From the NCBI GenBank assembly GCA_947683425.1, contig CANTUQ010000055.1, positions 4,266,001 to 4,330,000 of the forward strand: DNA of 64,000 nucleotides. The letters run 5' to 3'. Of the stretch, positions 33,751 to 44,530 are shown one piece after another. The notes below the pieces were generated by a model that was not told the DNA's origin, did not search any database, and was given only the letters and a program-made list of their open reading frames with translations. This DNA comes from Excoecaria cochinchinensis (taxonomy: Eukaryota > Streptophyta > Magnoliopsida > Malpighiales > Euphorbiaceae). The position numbers and the translations under genes were made by a program. How positions within the stretch are numbered: the stretch's first letter is position 1; each line of letters opens with the position of its first letter.

Positions 33751-35580
33751 CAATTAGGGGACTGGATGGAAACTCACTAAGAGCACTAGAACCTTTCTGA
33801 TTACCCGTCGAAGCGATTCCTGGATAAGACGGAACCTAGAAAATGATTTAGGCACTATTTCTTTGCACAGCTCTCTAAATGACCATTTCCTACCCTTATT
33901 CTGCAATCGCTTGTTAGCCCGTTGAACCTTTATGAAGGTATGCTGAATGCGTACCAATTTTGTTGTTACACATGTTAAAACTATCCCCTCACCTAAAATG
34001 ATTTTGGCTTCCCCTTATAAGAGTGGCCGCTCTAAAAAGGATGGATGAACGTTTTAACAATTAACAATTTCTTTATGGGTTATCGAAATTGCCTTGGTAA
34101 GGGCGAGTTTACACTTTGAAAAAAAAAAGAAAAAAACAAAAAGACCTCAAAACAGTAACCAATTGACTAGTTTCAATAATTACCCTTTTATTGTTATTAT
34201 GATCTCAATGAGCTGAAATGTTACCGAGCCCAAATTCAAGAATACCTTTGTATATACAACTGAGCTGAGAATGGTTCATCCACCAGTCGAGAAAATATTG
34301 CGGCCATTTTTCTCTAGCGACCTGATCCTCCTTTGACAACCATCTACCTAAGCCTGATATTACAACCCAAGTAAGACCTCTTGATTCTTGGTTCAGTCTT
34401 ATCCAATTAGCGGAGATGACCTTCTAAAGAGGTTTGGTAAGTAAGAAGAGGCCTATGGTGTTTCTTGAGCTTCAAGCGAGGAGCCACGAGTGCATTCATG
34501 CATTCGAGTTAAGTCTCGTCTCCAACATTGCTTTTAGAACTCGCATTCAAAAAAAAAAAAAAGAGAGAAAAAAAAGAGAGAAAATCTTCAATCATGAAAA
34601 CCCGAGAGAGCTGATTGATAACAGGAGTTTGATGCTTTCAAGATCTATCTCGAGATTAGCTAAAGTCTTGTATTTTTTAAAGTCAATGCCAAAATAATGA
34701 TTATGTTTAATCAAATTGAAACACGTGCATTTATGCAATGATGTGATCAGAGTATTGTACCCTGTGTGATCAAACTCATGTATCTGCCTACCCTCTGCTA
34801 CTCTCAGCACACAAACGCTTCAGCCGATTCATCCTGCTATCAAATGTGAAGAATCAAGCTCATGCAACCATGTCCTAAGACTCCCGAAAGATTCTTGCCA
34901 ACAACTTCAGCAATCCTTAAAAAAAAAAAAAAACAAAAAAAAAGAGAGCCGTTAGAGTGAAAACCGTAACTGGCGCTCTAAGCAAAACTAGGCAAAAGGA
35001 TAGGGTGAAAACCTGAAAACAGGCAGTCTGTCCTTCAAAAAAAGAAGAAAGAGAAAAGCCGCTGGATTGGGTTGGGTCCATTCCAGGCAAAAAATAAGGC
35101 ACAGGGTTATGTGAAAATCCACAAAGGACGCATCTCCCACTAAGAAAAGCTAGTGTGAAAATCCACAAGGGACGCACTACCTTCAATTAATGACTACAGG
35201 TACCAGGTGAGAATCTCGCACTCCCGAAGGGCATGAAATTCAAAAGCAGCTTAAAAGGCATCAATTATATCGCAAATCGCAGCAAGCCCGGCATCATCTT
35301 CAAGTTCACATAGATGAATTTTTATCCTGCATTCCTGCATTACTCATGCATTTCACTTGCATGCTATCCATTTTTGCATAGTTTAGTTTCCTTATTTTGC
35401 AGAAAGAGAGACTTGAGGCGGATACCGACAAAAGCCGAGTGATGACATCGGTCAAATCATCAATCAAAACCTCAACTCATTCATCAATCCAGACATCGAT
35501 CAAAACATATATCCAAGTCTCAACTCAATCATCAATCCACATACCAGCTTAATCATCAATCCAAGCACCATCCAATGACC
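33751..35580 (+). other. TatC 3' noncoding region
   Basis: No protein is supported. Three A-rich tracts lie at about 34117-34140, 34546-34580 and 34918-34946. The parts 34575-34830 and 34916-35185 are shared with TatA (19600-19880, 20300-20580). The rest, including 33751-34400, matches nothing else in the window. Confidence 0.65.
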
Positions 35581-36565
35581 TCTCAGGGGGCAATCAAATC
35601 AAAGACTTCTCAGGGAGCAACAAATTGAAGACTTCTCAGGAAGCAGAAAATCAAAGACTTCTCAGGGAGCAGCAAACCGAAGACTTCTCAGGGAGCAGAA
35701 AATCGAAGACTTCTCAGGGAGCAGAAAACCGAAGACTTCTCAGGGAGCAGCAAACCGAAGACTTCTCAGGGAGCAGAAAATCGAAGACTTCTCAGGGAGC
35801 AGAAAATCGAAGACTTCTCAGGGAGCAGAAAATCGAAGACTTCTCAGGGAGCAGAAAATCGAAGACTTCTCAGGGAGCAGCAAATCGAAGACTTCTCAGG
35901 GAGCAGCAAACCGAAGACTTCTCAGGAAGCAGCAAACCGAAGACTTCTCAGGGAGCAGAAAATCGAAGACTTCTCAGGGAGCAGAAAACCGAAGACTTCT
36001 CAGGGAGCAGAAAATCAAAGACTTCTCAGGGAGCAGCAAACCGAAGACTTCTCAGGGAGCAGAAAATCGAAGACTTCTCAGGGAGCAGAAAACCAAAGAC
36101 TTCTCAGGGAGCAGAAAATCAAAGACTTCTCAGGGAGCAGCAAACCGAAGACTTCTCAGGGAGCAGAAAATCGAAGACTTTTCAGGGAGCAGAAAACCGA
36201 AGACTTCTCAGGGAGCAGAAAATCGAAGACTTCTCAGGGAGCAGAAAACCGAAAACTTCTCAGGAAGCAGAAAATCAAAGACTTCTCAGGGAGCAGAAAA
36301 TCGAAGACTTCTCAGGGAGCAGAAAATCGAAGACTTCTCAGGGAGCAGAAAACCAAAGACTTCTCAGGGAGCAGCTAACTGAAGACCTCTCAGGGGGCAA
36401 ACAAACGATCAATAAACCGAAGACTTCTCAGGGAGCAGCAAACCGAAGACTTCTCAGGGAGCAGAAAATCGAAGACTTCTCAGGGAGCAGCAAACTGAAG
36501 ACCTCTCAGGGGGGCAAACAAACGATCGATGAAACGAAGACCTCTCAGGGGGCAATCAACCGAAG
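35581..36565 (+). repeat. 26-bp tandem repeat array, about 37 units
   Basis: The unit is GAAGACTTCTCAGGGAGCAG followed by AAAATC, AAAACC or CAAACC. Unit length 26 is not a multiple of 3, so three units make one 26-residue cycle. No frame of the unit has a stop, which gives a 317-codon open stretch (35625-36578) that looks like a repeat by-product. It lies between the Tat 3' module and the purine tract. Confidence 0.95.
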
Positions 36566-36589
36566 GGCTCACAGATAGCACCACTTCAA

Positions 36590-36835
36590 CCCACAAGAGG
36601 TTGGCACGACCACGGCACTACCAATTCACAGCGGTTAGCATGATGGCGGCACAACCCACAAGAGGTTAGCACGACCACGGCACTACCAATTCACAGCGGT
36701 TAGCACGATGGCGGCACAACCCACAAGAGGTTGGCACGACCACGGCACTACCAATGCACAGTGGTTAGCACGATGGCGGCACTACCCACAAGAGGTTAGC
36801 ACGACCACAGCATTACCAGCTACCACCAAAAGACA
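36590..36835 (+). repeat. 65-bp tandem repeat, nearly 4 units
   Basis: Units begin CCCACAAGAGG at 36590, 36655, 36720 and 36785, an exact period of 65. Each contains GCACGACCACGGCACTACCA, and the first three continue with CAGCGGTTAGCA or a one-base variant. The fourth unit is partial. Confidence 0.93.
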
Positions 36836-36953
36836 GCAACAGCTATCATTACAATTCCATCAAGCAGGAAAGACGGCCGACTCAGGTACGCGTCTCTTTC
36901 CTTTTCTTCTTTGAGTTTAGGCTCACCTAGACACTAGTGTACTAGATTCCCCT

Positions 36954-36967
36954 AAACTGGGGGCAAC
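36954..36967 (+). other. Polypurine tract of TatC
   Basis: AAACTGGGGGCAAC directly precedes the 3' LTR. The same context precedes the TatA 3' LTR, and the upstream 90 bases (CAGGTACG..., GGCTCACCTAG) are shared too. Confidence 0.8.
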
Positions 36968-39851
36968 TGTAGACACCGGGTCCTGAGTCAGCCTAGATCG
37001 AAGTTACCCAATGATGATAATTGCCTTCACAGGCTTAAAAGGTTAAAAGTGATGATTTTCTCGTCAAATTTGCATTTTAGAGTGAAAAATTAGAAAATAA
37101 TAAAAAATATTTAAAAAATTAATTTTGAAAAATGGGGGCTTAAAATTATAGTGTTTTTAGTCAATTTATAATTTAAAAATAAAAAAAATAAAAAAAATAA
37201 AAAAAAAATTTTTGGACCGCGAGTGTCGGGCGCGGCAGCGCCCAGGCGCCCATCGCGCAGCGAGCGCAAAGGCGACGCTCAGCGTCGCCGATGCTGCGCG
37301 TCGCTAAAGGCGCGCGCAGCATCGCGCACGCTGAGCGCCGCACGGAGCGCTCGTGCGCGAGCGCCAGCGCACGGATTTCGCGCGATTCTCGCCTGGTTGC
37401 CGCTCCGACGCCCGCCCCCCTATAGCGACGGGCATACCGGCCGTCGCTACAGGGTCTGTTACCCTATTTTCCTTTTTTTTCAGCTTTTTTCCGATTTTTT
37501 CACCCAAAAATCCGTTTTTATCCCAAAATTAAGGGTTTTTGACTTCAAATAAAATTCCAAAATATTTTTTATAGATTATTAATTAATAAAACTTGATTTT
37601 ATCATTAAAAATAAAATAATTTTGGGTTAAAATAGGTTTTTTCCTTAATTAAATTAGGGCAACCTATTTTATCCTATAAATATTTTATGATGAAATCAAA
37701 GGAGCCGCCTCTCCACATTTTTTAGACCTTAAAATTTCTCTTCATCTTCTTCTTCTTCCACTAAAATTCCAGATTTTTTTCCCCAACCAAAAATCAAAAA
37801 GAAAAATCAAGTGTTTCATTCTTTTTCCAACATAATTTCTTCTAAACATATTTTTAGAGGAAGTTTTGTTGTTGGATTCAATTTTTGAGACAAATAGAAT
37901 AATTATTTGTCCTCAAAATTGTTTTTAATCTTTTATTTTGGGTTCAATAAAACTTTTTCATTGATTTTGTTTTGAATCTCTTTTTGATAAAAAATTGATT
38001 TTGAGACAAATAAAATAATTGTTTGTCATCAAAATCTAATTTTTATTTGATTTTCTAAAATAAAACTTCAATCAATTTTTTTATGAACAAAGTGATTGAT
38101 TGTTCTTGAAATCATTTTTCTTTATTTTAATCAATAAAAGCTTTTTTTGATCAAAATCATTTCTTTAGGCAAAGGTATCAATTCTTTGTTCTTAAAGAAT
38201 TTTTGATCATTTTTATTTTCATGTTTCTTGGAATAAAATTCCAACATTTTCATAATATTTCACTCTAATATTGTGAATCATCAAACAAAGAAATCAACCA
38301 TCACTTTTCCTTCATCAAATCCAATATTCTGAGGGTAAATATTCTAGGCTCAATTTCAATTCCTATTCTATTTTATTTCATTTTATTTATTCATGTATAT
38401 TTTATTGTTTTTATTGATTTATTTATTGTTTTAATTTATTCATTTGTTGTATTGATTTTATATTCGTTCTATTTAATTGTTTATACATGATATGATTTTT
38501 ATTCACATAAATATTGATTGTTTATTAATTCCTAAAATGTAAATAATTTATTTTGATTCCTCATTATTTTTAACATGCAAATAATTAATTAACTTAAATT
38601 AATCTTTTTGCCATGTAAATAGTTTATATTAATTATGAACACATCAATTAACCTTGTTATATATCATTATTATTTTCATCATTCTTTTGTTTACTAATTT
38701 TTATTATTCTTTTTTATCATTGTTACATGATTGATTTATTATGATTTATTTATTTATTATTTTTCACTTTTCATCATTTTTCATCATGTGTATATTTTCA
38801 TGTATTATTTAATTAACATGTTATATTTTATTTTCATCACATCATTTAATCATTTATCACATATAATCCATGTTTCTCATCTTATTTTGGTTTGTTAACA
38901 TTTTGATTCCATAATCATTCTTTTCATATCATCTTATTTTATTTTAATTTGTTATTCATTATTTTGTATGTTTAATTGATTTAATTACTAACATTATTTT
39001 ATTTGTATTTGCTTTTATGTCTAAACTCATTTTTTCGCTTGGGCGTTTTTGCGAGCACATCGGGAGGTCCAAAAAGGCTCATTTGGTTTGTAATATTTTA
39101 TTTAATTTTGTCATATAATTTTCTTGTAAAATTCTTTATTTAGGCACGCTAAAAAGAAAATCACAAAAAATGTTTCTATTAATTAACTTGACATTTTTTT
39201 TAAATAAAAGGGGACCAATGTCCTAGTTTTTCATACTCAAATAAATCATCACATCAAAATTGTTTCATAATAAATATGCATGCGAGGACCAATGTTCTCA
39301 CTATTAATGAATAACCCGTTTTATGCATGTATTTCACTTTTATAAATGGGAGTTGTATTCCGCTCCTAGTGTTATTGTAATTTGTTTTTGAATGCTTTAT
39401 TTTGGATTTTGCTTACGTTTACCGCTTTTGATATGAATGATTGCGCCTTTAATTAAAATTGCATTGTGTGGAAAGTTGATGAAACAATGAATTCAAAACT
39501 TAATTATGATATTAATCAAGGTATAAATAAATGAGAAGTCCCGAACTCCGCTCTGGTCTTTGGACTCAAGAGGTTAGAGGTTATCCTCCAAGATACTTCT
39601 TGTGTCACGAGGCTTTAGCGTTAATCCTAGGCCTCATGGCCCAATATGGATAAAATGCGCAAGTCTTAGGCTCTCCGAGGCAAGAGAAACTTTCCCAATG
39701 TTCTATTGGGTGGCGACTCCATGAAACCTCCTTGTTGCCCAACATAGACGCACTTGCGATTTATCGCAAGCTGTTGACGGACCCACACATGCCCCGATCG
39801 CCCACTGCGGGCGGTCGAACGGGCGGCCGCGGGGATCCGGCGCGCGTCACA
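36968..39851 (+). repeat. TatC 3' LTR
   Basis: It starts TGTAGACACC and ends GCGTCACA, then the GTATG duplication. Near-identical to 28189-31111 apart from indels in the CpG-rich block and about a dozen substitutions. Confidence 0.95.
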
Positions 39852-39856
39852 GTATG

Positions 39857-40285
39857 GCACCATATGAGGCTTTGTATGGTCGTCAGTGTAGGACTCCGGT
39901 TGGTTGGACCGAGCTATCTGAGAGATCTGTGATTGGACCAGACTTGGTTAGAGATACTGAAGAGAAGATCAGAGTGGTGCAGCGGAATTTGAAAGCAGCC
40001 AAGGATCGACAGAAGTCTTATGCCAATTTGAAAAGGAAAGATGTGCATTTTGAGATCGGGGACAAAGTTTTCCTTAAAGTTTCTCCTTGGAGGAAAGTGC
40101 TTCGATTTGGAAAGAAAGGCAAGCTTAGTCCTCGTTTCATTAGTCCTTATGAGATTTTGGCTAAGGTAGGACCTGTAGCCTATAGATTGGCGCTACCATT
40201 GGAGTTAGCAAAGTTGCACGATGTCTTCCATGTTTCGATGCTTCGTCGGTACAGATCAGATCCTTCGCATGTACTTTCGGTTTAG
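39857..40285 (+). pseudogene. Tekay-like integrase, C-terminal part
   Basis: The frame continues the integrase cut at 28188 in the same phase, starting APYEALYGRQCRTPVGW. It includes the GPDLVRDTEEKI segment and the GKLSPRFISPYEIL / HDVFHVSMLRRY motif usual at the end of chromoviral integrase. It ends at a stop at 40283. Confidence 0.92.
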
Positions 40286-40549
40286 GATATTCAGGTTCAG
40301 CCAGACTTCTCCTATGATGAGGAACCTCGAGCTATTCTAGCCCGAGAGGTGAGACAGTTGCGAAGTAAGCAGATTCCCTTGGTTAAAGTGTTGTGGATGC
40401 ATCATGGAGTCGAAGAAGCAACTTGGGAACCAGAAGAGTCGATGAGAGCTCAGTATCCACAGTTGTTCAGTTCAGGTGAGAATTTCGAGGACGAAATTCT
40501 TATTAGTAGGGGAGAGTTGTCACACCCCATTTGCCCCCTAGTAGAATGA
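40286..40549 (+). pseudogene. Tekay-like chromodomain
   Basis: Same frame after one stop. DEEPRAILAREVRQLRSK, then LVKVLWMHHGVEEATWEPEE, show the aromatic residues and W-E-P-E end of chromodomains. These domains steer integration towards modified chromatin. The tail NFEDEILISRG is typical just before the purine tract. Confidence 0.9.
40508..40517 (+). other. Polypurine tract of Tekay-like element
   Basis: AGGGGAGAGT directly precedes the 3' LTR and overlaps the end of the coding frame. Confidence 0.85.
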
Positions 40550-42951
40550 GCCTGTCTGTATGAGCATGCATGTGCATGTGTTCAGCATGTCATAAGGGTA
40601 TTTTAGTAAAAATGTATGTTTTTGGGTTTATTATTATGTGGGTGCATACATGGCATTAGTATGTGATTTAATTGGGAATTTGCTTGTGTACATTGGAGCA
40701 TACCATTGTAGGGTGTTTTTAGTTGAGTTTGCATTAGATGTGTGTGATGTGTGGGGTTAGGGTGTGAGTGAGTAAGTTCCACCACCAAGAAAATGACATG
40801 TGTATTAGGTTAGGGAAAATGAATAAAGAAAAGAAGTAAGAAAGAAGAGAAGATCAGATGTACGTTCTTCCTCTTCAACCTTCATCTTCTTTTCCCTTTC
40901 CTAAATACTGCTAACTGTTAATCAAGTTGTGTTGTGGAGATTGCTCACTCTTGCTTCTAACTTGGTAAGCACATATCTTTGTCCTTGTCTTACTGTAATT
41001 CTTCTTCTTCTTCTTTGAGTTTAGGTTTAACTTAGAGTTGCATTATTGAATGTTTGTGTTTAGCTGAGACTCCTCGCGATCCCAAAGGCAAGGAGATTGC
41101 TGGGAGCAGTGGGACTAAGTGAAGAGAAGCTTAGATTTCAGGTTTGGGAATAATTGATTGTGAATTGTGTGATTTTGAGTTTACTGTAAATTTCTAGGGT
41201 TTATGTTCTTGAAGAATTTGAATGCATATATCCTTAATTTGTTTGTTTAAATGCTGAATTGAGTTGTATATATGTTGCTTATATTGTTTGAAATGTTTAC
41301 TGGAAGGTAAGAATATGTTTGATTTGTTTTGAATCAAATTCGGAATGGATTTCTGGGTTCTGAGAATTCTGGAAATGGGAAAATCGCGTTTCTGTTGAAG
41401 TTCCCATTTCCAGATCGAGTGTCGCGTGACTAGCCAAGAAAGAGAGGCAAGTCACGAGATGTGACCTTCGGTCACGACTCGTGACCTGCCAGTTTGAGGC
41501 CAGTCACGAGTTGTGGCTGCTGTCACAGCTCGTGACAAGCTAAAATGAGGTCAGTCACGAGACGTGACTTCCAGTCACGCATCGTAACCAGCCTGAGTTA
41601 AGGCACGTCGCGTGATAGCTGAAGAAGTAGCCAGTCACGTCGCGTGACCAGCTTGAGCGTCGCGTGATCAGCGAGATCACGCCGCGTGATCTGCGAGGGA
41701 CGAAGCAAGTCATGAGGCGTGACCCACAGTCACGTCTCGTGATTTGTCTTATGAGGAGGCCAGTCACGCTTCATGACCAGCCAACCTCACCCGTTACCCC
41801 GTTTAGCCCTTTTTCAGAAATTTCCCGGCTTTTGACTCAGAAATGAATTTGGTATTTCTTCTGAATGGATTTATATTGCGGTATGATGCATGCTATACTT
41901 TTATATGCTTTGATATAAATGATACCATGAATTTCTAATGAATTATATTTCGTACTCTGAAATGTGATTTGAATAAGTTTTAGCCTGCTAGAGTCAAGTA
42001 AGTGGATAGTTAGGCATGCCTAATAGAGTCTTTAGCTGCAGCCCTCAGTTCAGTTTGGACCCCGATCAGGTCCCCGTTTGGTTCCGCGCGAACCCTTCAG
42101 TATTAGGATCTTGTTTAAGATCCCCTAAGTATACAAATAATGTGTTTTGATAAAAAAATGAATGACTTTTGATTTGTACCTGTGAGGTACCCTCAGTATT
42201 CGATTCGTACCCGTAAGGTACCTTCAGTACACTCGTTATCCACTATCTAGAGTCAGTAGGTGTTCTTTAAATGTTTAATAGAATTGTTCTGATCTGATTT
42301 GGCTATTAAATGGAATATCTGAATGAGTTTAATGATGAAACACATGCTGGATTATTCTGGAATGGATACGATTATGAGATACTGATTGTATGGCTTTTAA
42401 ATATGAGCATGTTTATATGGATTATGTTATAGCCTTTGCATTCTGCCATTGTGAATGTGTTATGCCTTGACACCATTGTGAATGGCCGTCCATTATTTAT
42501 GTGTGTTTCCCCACTAAGCATTTATCGCTTAGCACGGTGTTTTTACCCGTGCAGGTGCGGAAGAAGTTTTGCTTTGAGAGAGTCGCCGTCATCAAGCCAA
42601 CACAGAAGAGTTTTAGTGTAGGGCTCAGTTTTGTATCAGTGATGATTCTTTTTGTATAGAACTCTCTGTATCAGTTTTATTTCAGCTTCCGCTTTTGAAA
42701 TTATATTTTGGATATGTAATATTATTTTGTATCAGCTAGTTGATCAGAACATTATTGTAATGCTTTATTATATTAATGAATGATCAGCTATTGCTTTCCT
42801 TTCTGTAAAGTTTTAATTATACCGTATTTCTGTATGTATGTTATGAATGAATGTATGTTTTACTTTGTACTTGCTTGGTGGCACCTTTACTCATACGGCA
42901 TCTCACTCCTTCTCGGATGGGATCGCCTACGTATGGGAAGGGGGTGTTACA
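40518..42951 (+). repeat. Tekay-like 3' LTR
   Basis: It starts TGTCACACCCC and ends GGTGTTACA. The dyad array is at about 41445-41780, with some dyads lost by mutation and one unit deleted relative to the 5' LTR. The double hairpin is at 42514-42552. Confidence 0.95.
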
Positions 42952-42956
42952 AGTAT

Positions 42957-43440
42957 GCAGGTCTTTTTAATAAGGAGGCTGCATTGGAGATGATAGAGGA
43001 ATCAATATCTGGCATGTCACAGTCAGTACAATCAAAAAATGGGGAGCGACCAACTGTCCTTCAAGGGGGCACCCGTCTGACACCGGCCCCAATAGGTATG
43101 TACCGCCACAAGTATGCGTCTTTTATATGCCTTGTACGTTTGCTTTTCCCTTGTTGTAGTAAAAAAGAAGAGGTCCAGGATAAGCGCCAGCAAAGAAAGC
43201 GACGAATAGTTCACCATACCGACCTAAGAATGGTCGACAGATCAAACATTATACTAGTCGGATGGGGGTTAGCAGATCAGATAATGCATTAGCCAGATGA
43301 GGGTTAGTAGATCAGGATATTGTATTGACCAGATGGCAGTTAGCAGATATTAGACTGGCCGAATAATGGTTAACAGATAGGATGTACAAGCCCAAAAGCG
43401 GCTACCAAGACAGAATGTTCAATCACATGCGATAAAATAG
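42957..43440 (+). other. TatA 3' noncoding region, right of Tekay-like insertion
   Basis: Continuation of 19222-21965. A degenerate repeat of about 40 bases (GGGTTAGCAGATCAG variants) lies at 43255-43385. No protein is supported. Confidence 0.6.
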
Positions 43441-44200
43441 ATCGCAACAGAGGATGGAGTTAGAGACACTTCACCTCACACCGCGCAGGCCGAGATGAGG
43501 CTAGCGGTACAGACCAGCCACCGTGCAGACCGAGATGAGGTTAGCGGGGTGCCAGCAATAGAACAGATCGCAACAAAGGATGGAGTTAGAGACACTTCAC
43601 CACACACCGTGCATGCCAAGATGAGGCTAGCGGTACAGACCAGCCACCGTGCAGACCAAGACGAGGTTAACGGGGCACCAGCGATAGAATAAATCGCAAC
43701 AGAGGATGGAGTTAGAGACACTTCACCTCACACCGTGCATGCCAGGATGAGGCTAGTGGTATAGACCAGCCACCGTGCAGACCGAGACGAGGTTAGCGGG
43801 GCACCAGCGATAGAACAGATCGCAACAGAGGATGGAGCTAGAGACACTTCACCTCACACCGCGCAGGTCGAGATGAGGCTAGCGGTACAGACCAGCCACC
43901 GTACAAACCGAGACGAGGTTAGCGGAGCACCTGCGATAGAACAGATCGCAACAGAGGATGGAGTTAGAGACACTTCACCTCACACCGCAAGGTCGAGATG
44001 AGGCTAGCAGGACAGACCAGCCACCGTGTAGACCGAGACGAGGTTAGCGGGGCACCAGCGATAGAACAGATTGCAAACAAAGGTTGGAGTTAGGAAAACT
44101 ACACCTCACACCGTGTAGGCTGAAACGAGGCTAGCGGTACAGATCAGCCACCGTGCAGACCGAGACGAGGTTAGCGGGGCAGACCACAAATTGAGTTTGT
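43441..44200 (+). repeat. 126-bp tandem repeat, about 6 units
   Basis: ATCGCAAC marks the units at 43441, 43567, 43693, 43819 and 43945; the sixth, at 44070, is slightly changed (ATTGCAAAC). Each unit has two related halves (GAGATGAGGCTAGCGG and GAGACGAGGTTAGCGG), so it is probably an older doubled repeat. The period is divisible by 3 but the frame is interrupted by stops. Diverged units continue to about 44400. Confidence 0.92.
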
Positions 44201-44515
44201 AGTCAGAGAGTACTACATCTCCTCAAAATTGCGCAAGCCGAGATGAGGCCAGCAGAAACAAATGAAGTTGCAGTTAGAGAACACTGCTCTTCACAGTGAG
44301 GTTGTAGCTAGAGAACGCTACATCTCACCAAAACCTCACAAGTCGAGACGAGACCGGTAGGGGTATCCATCACTCTCCGCTGAGTAGACTGAGACGAGGT
44401 CTACCCAGCAAAGAATGCAGAAGGTAAGGATTGCCTCAGGTACGCTATTCTTCCTTTTGTTTTTATTTTTTCTCTGAATTTTGGCTCATCTAGGCACCTG
44501 TGCACTAGTCTCCCC
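44201..44515 (+). other. Decayed repeat tail and pre-PPT module of TatA
   Basis: Remnants of the 126-bp repeat (GCCGAGATGAGGCCAGC) give way to a segment shared with TatC before its purine tract: CAGGTACGC, a T-rich stretch and GGCTCATCTAGGCAC. Confidence 0.6.
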
Positions 44516-44530
44516 AAAATTGGGGGCAAC
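44516..44530 (+). other. Polypurine tract of TatA
   Basis: AAAATTGGGGGCAAC directly before the 3' LTR. Confidence 0.78.

Larger units (their letters stand above)
28189..39851 (+). mobile_element. TatC: gag-only Tat-type LTR retrotransposon
   Basis: LTRs start TGTAGACACC and end GCGTCACA. The target duplication GTATG is at 28184-28188 and 39852-39856. A perfect 18-nt tRNA-Arg primer site, a complete gag frame and a purine tract are present, but no RT, RNase H or integrase. LTRs differ by only about a dozen substitutions plus indels over 2.9 kb, so insertion was recent. This fits the class of terminal-repeat elements with only gag (TR-GAG), which depend on enzymes from elsewhere. Confidence 0.94.
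21971..42951 (+). mobile_element. Tekay-like chromovirus LTR retrotransposon, interrupted by TatC
   Basis: LTRs start TGTCACACCCC and end GGTGTTACA. The target duplication AGTAT is at 21966-21970 and 42952-42956. The order PBS(tRNA-iMet)-gag-protease-RT-RNase H-integrase-chromodomain-PPT is typical of chromoviruses. TatC (28189-39851) splits the integrase. LTRs differ by roughly 1.5 percent by eye, between the older TatA host and the younger TatC insert. Confidence 0.95.

Noticed and set aside
35625..36578. 317-codon open frame as a repeat protein gene
   Set aside because: It is explained by a stop-free 26-bp tandem repeat in a noncoding 3' region. There is no match to a known protein and no conserved start; kept only as a finding.
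35581..36835. CRISPR-like array
   Set aside because: Repeats are directly adjacent without unique spacers, and the sequence is a plant genome.
42780..43292. 170-codon frame spanning the Tekay-like LTR end
   Set aside because: It runs from the LTR into TatA noncoding sequence across an insertion junction and has no recognisable domain.
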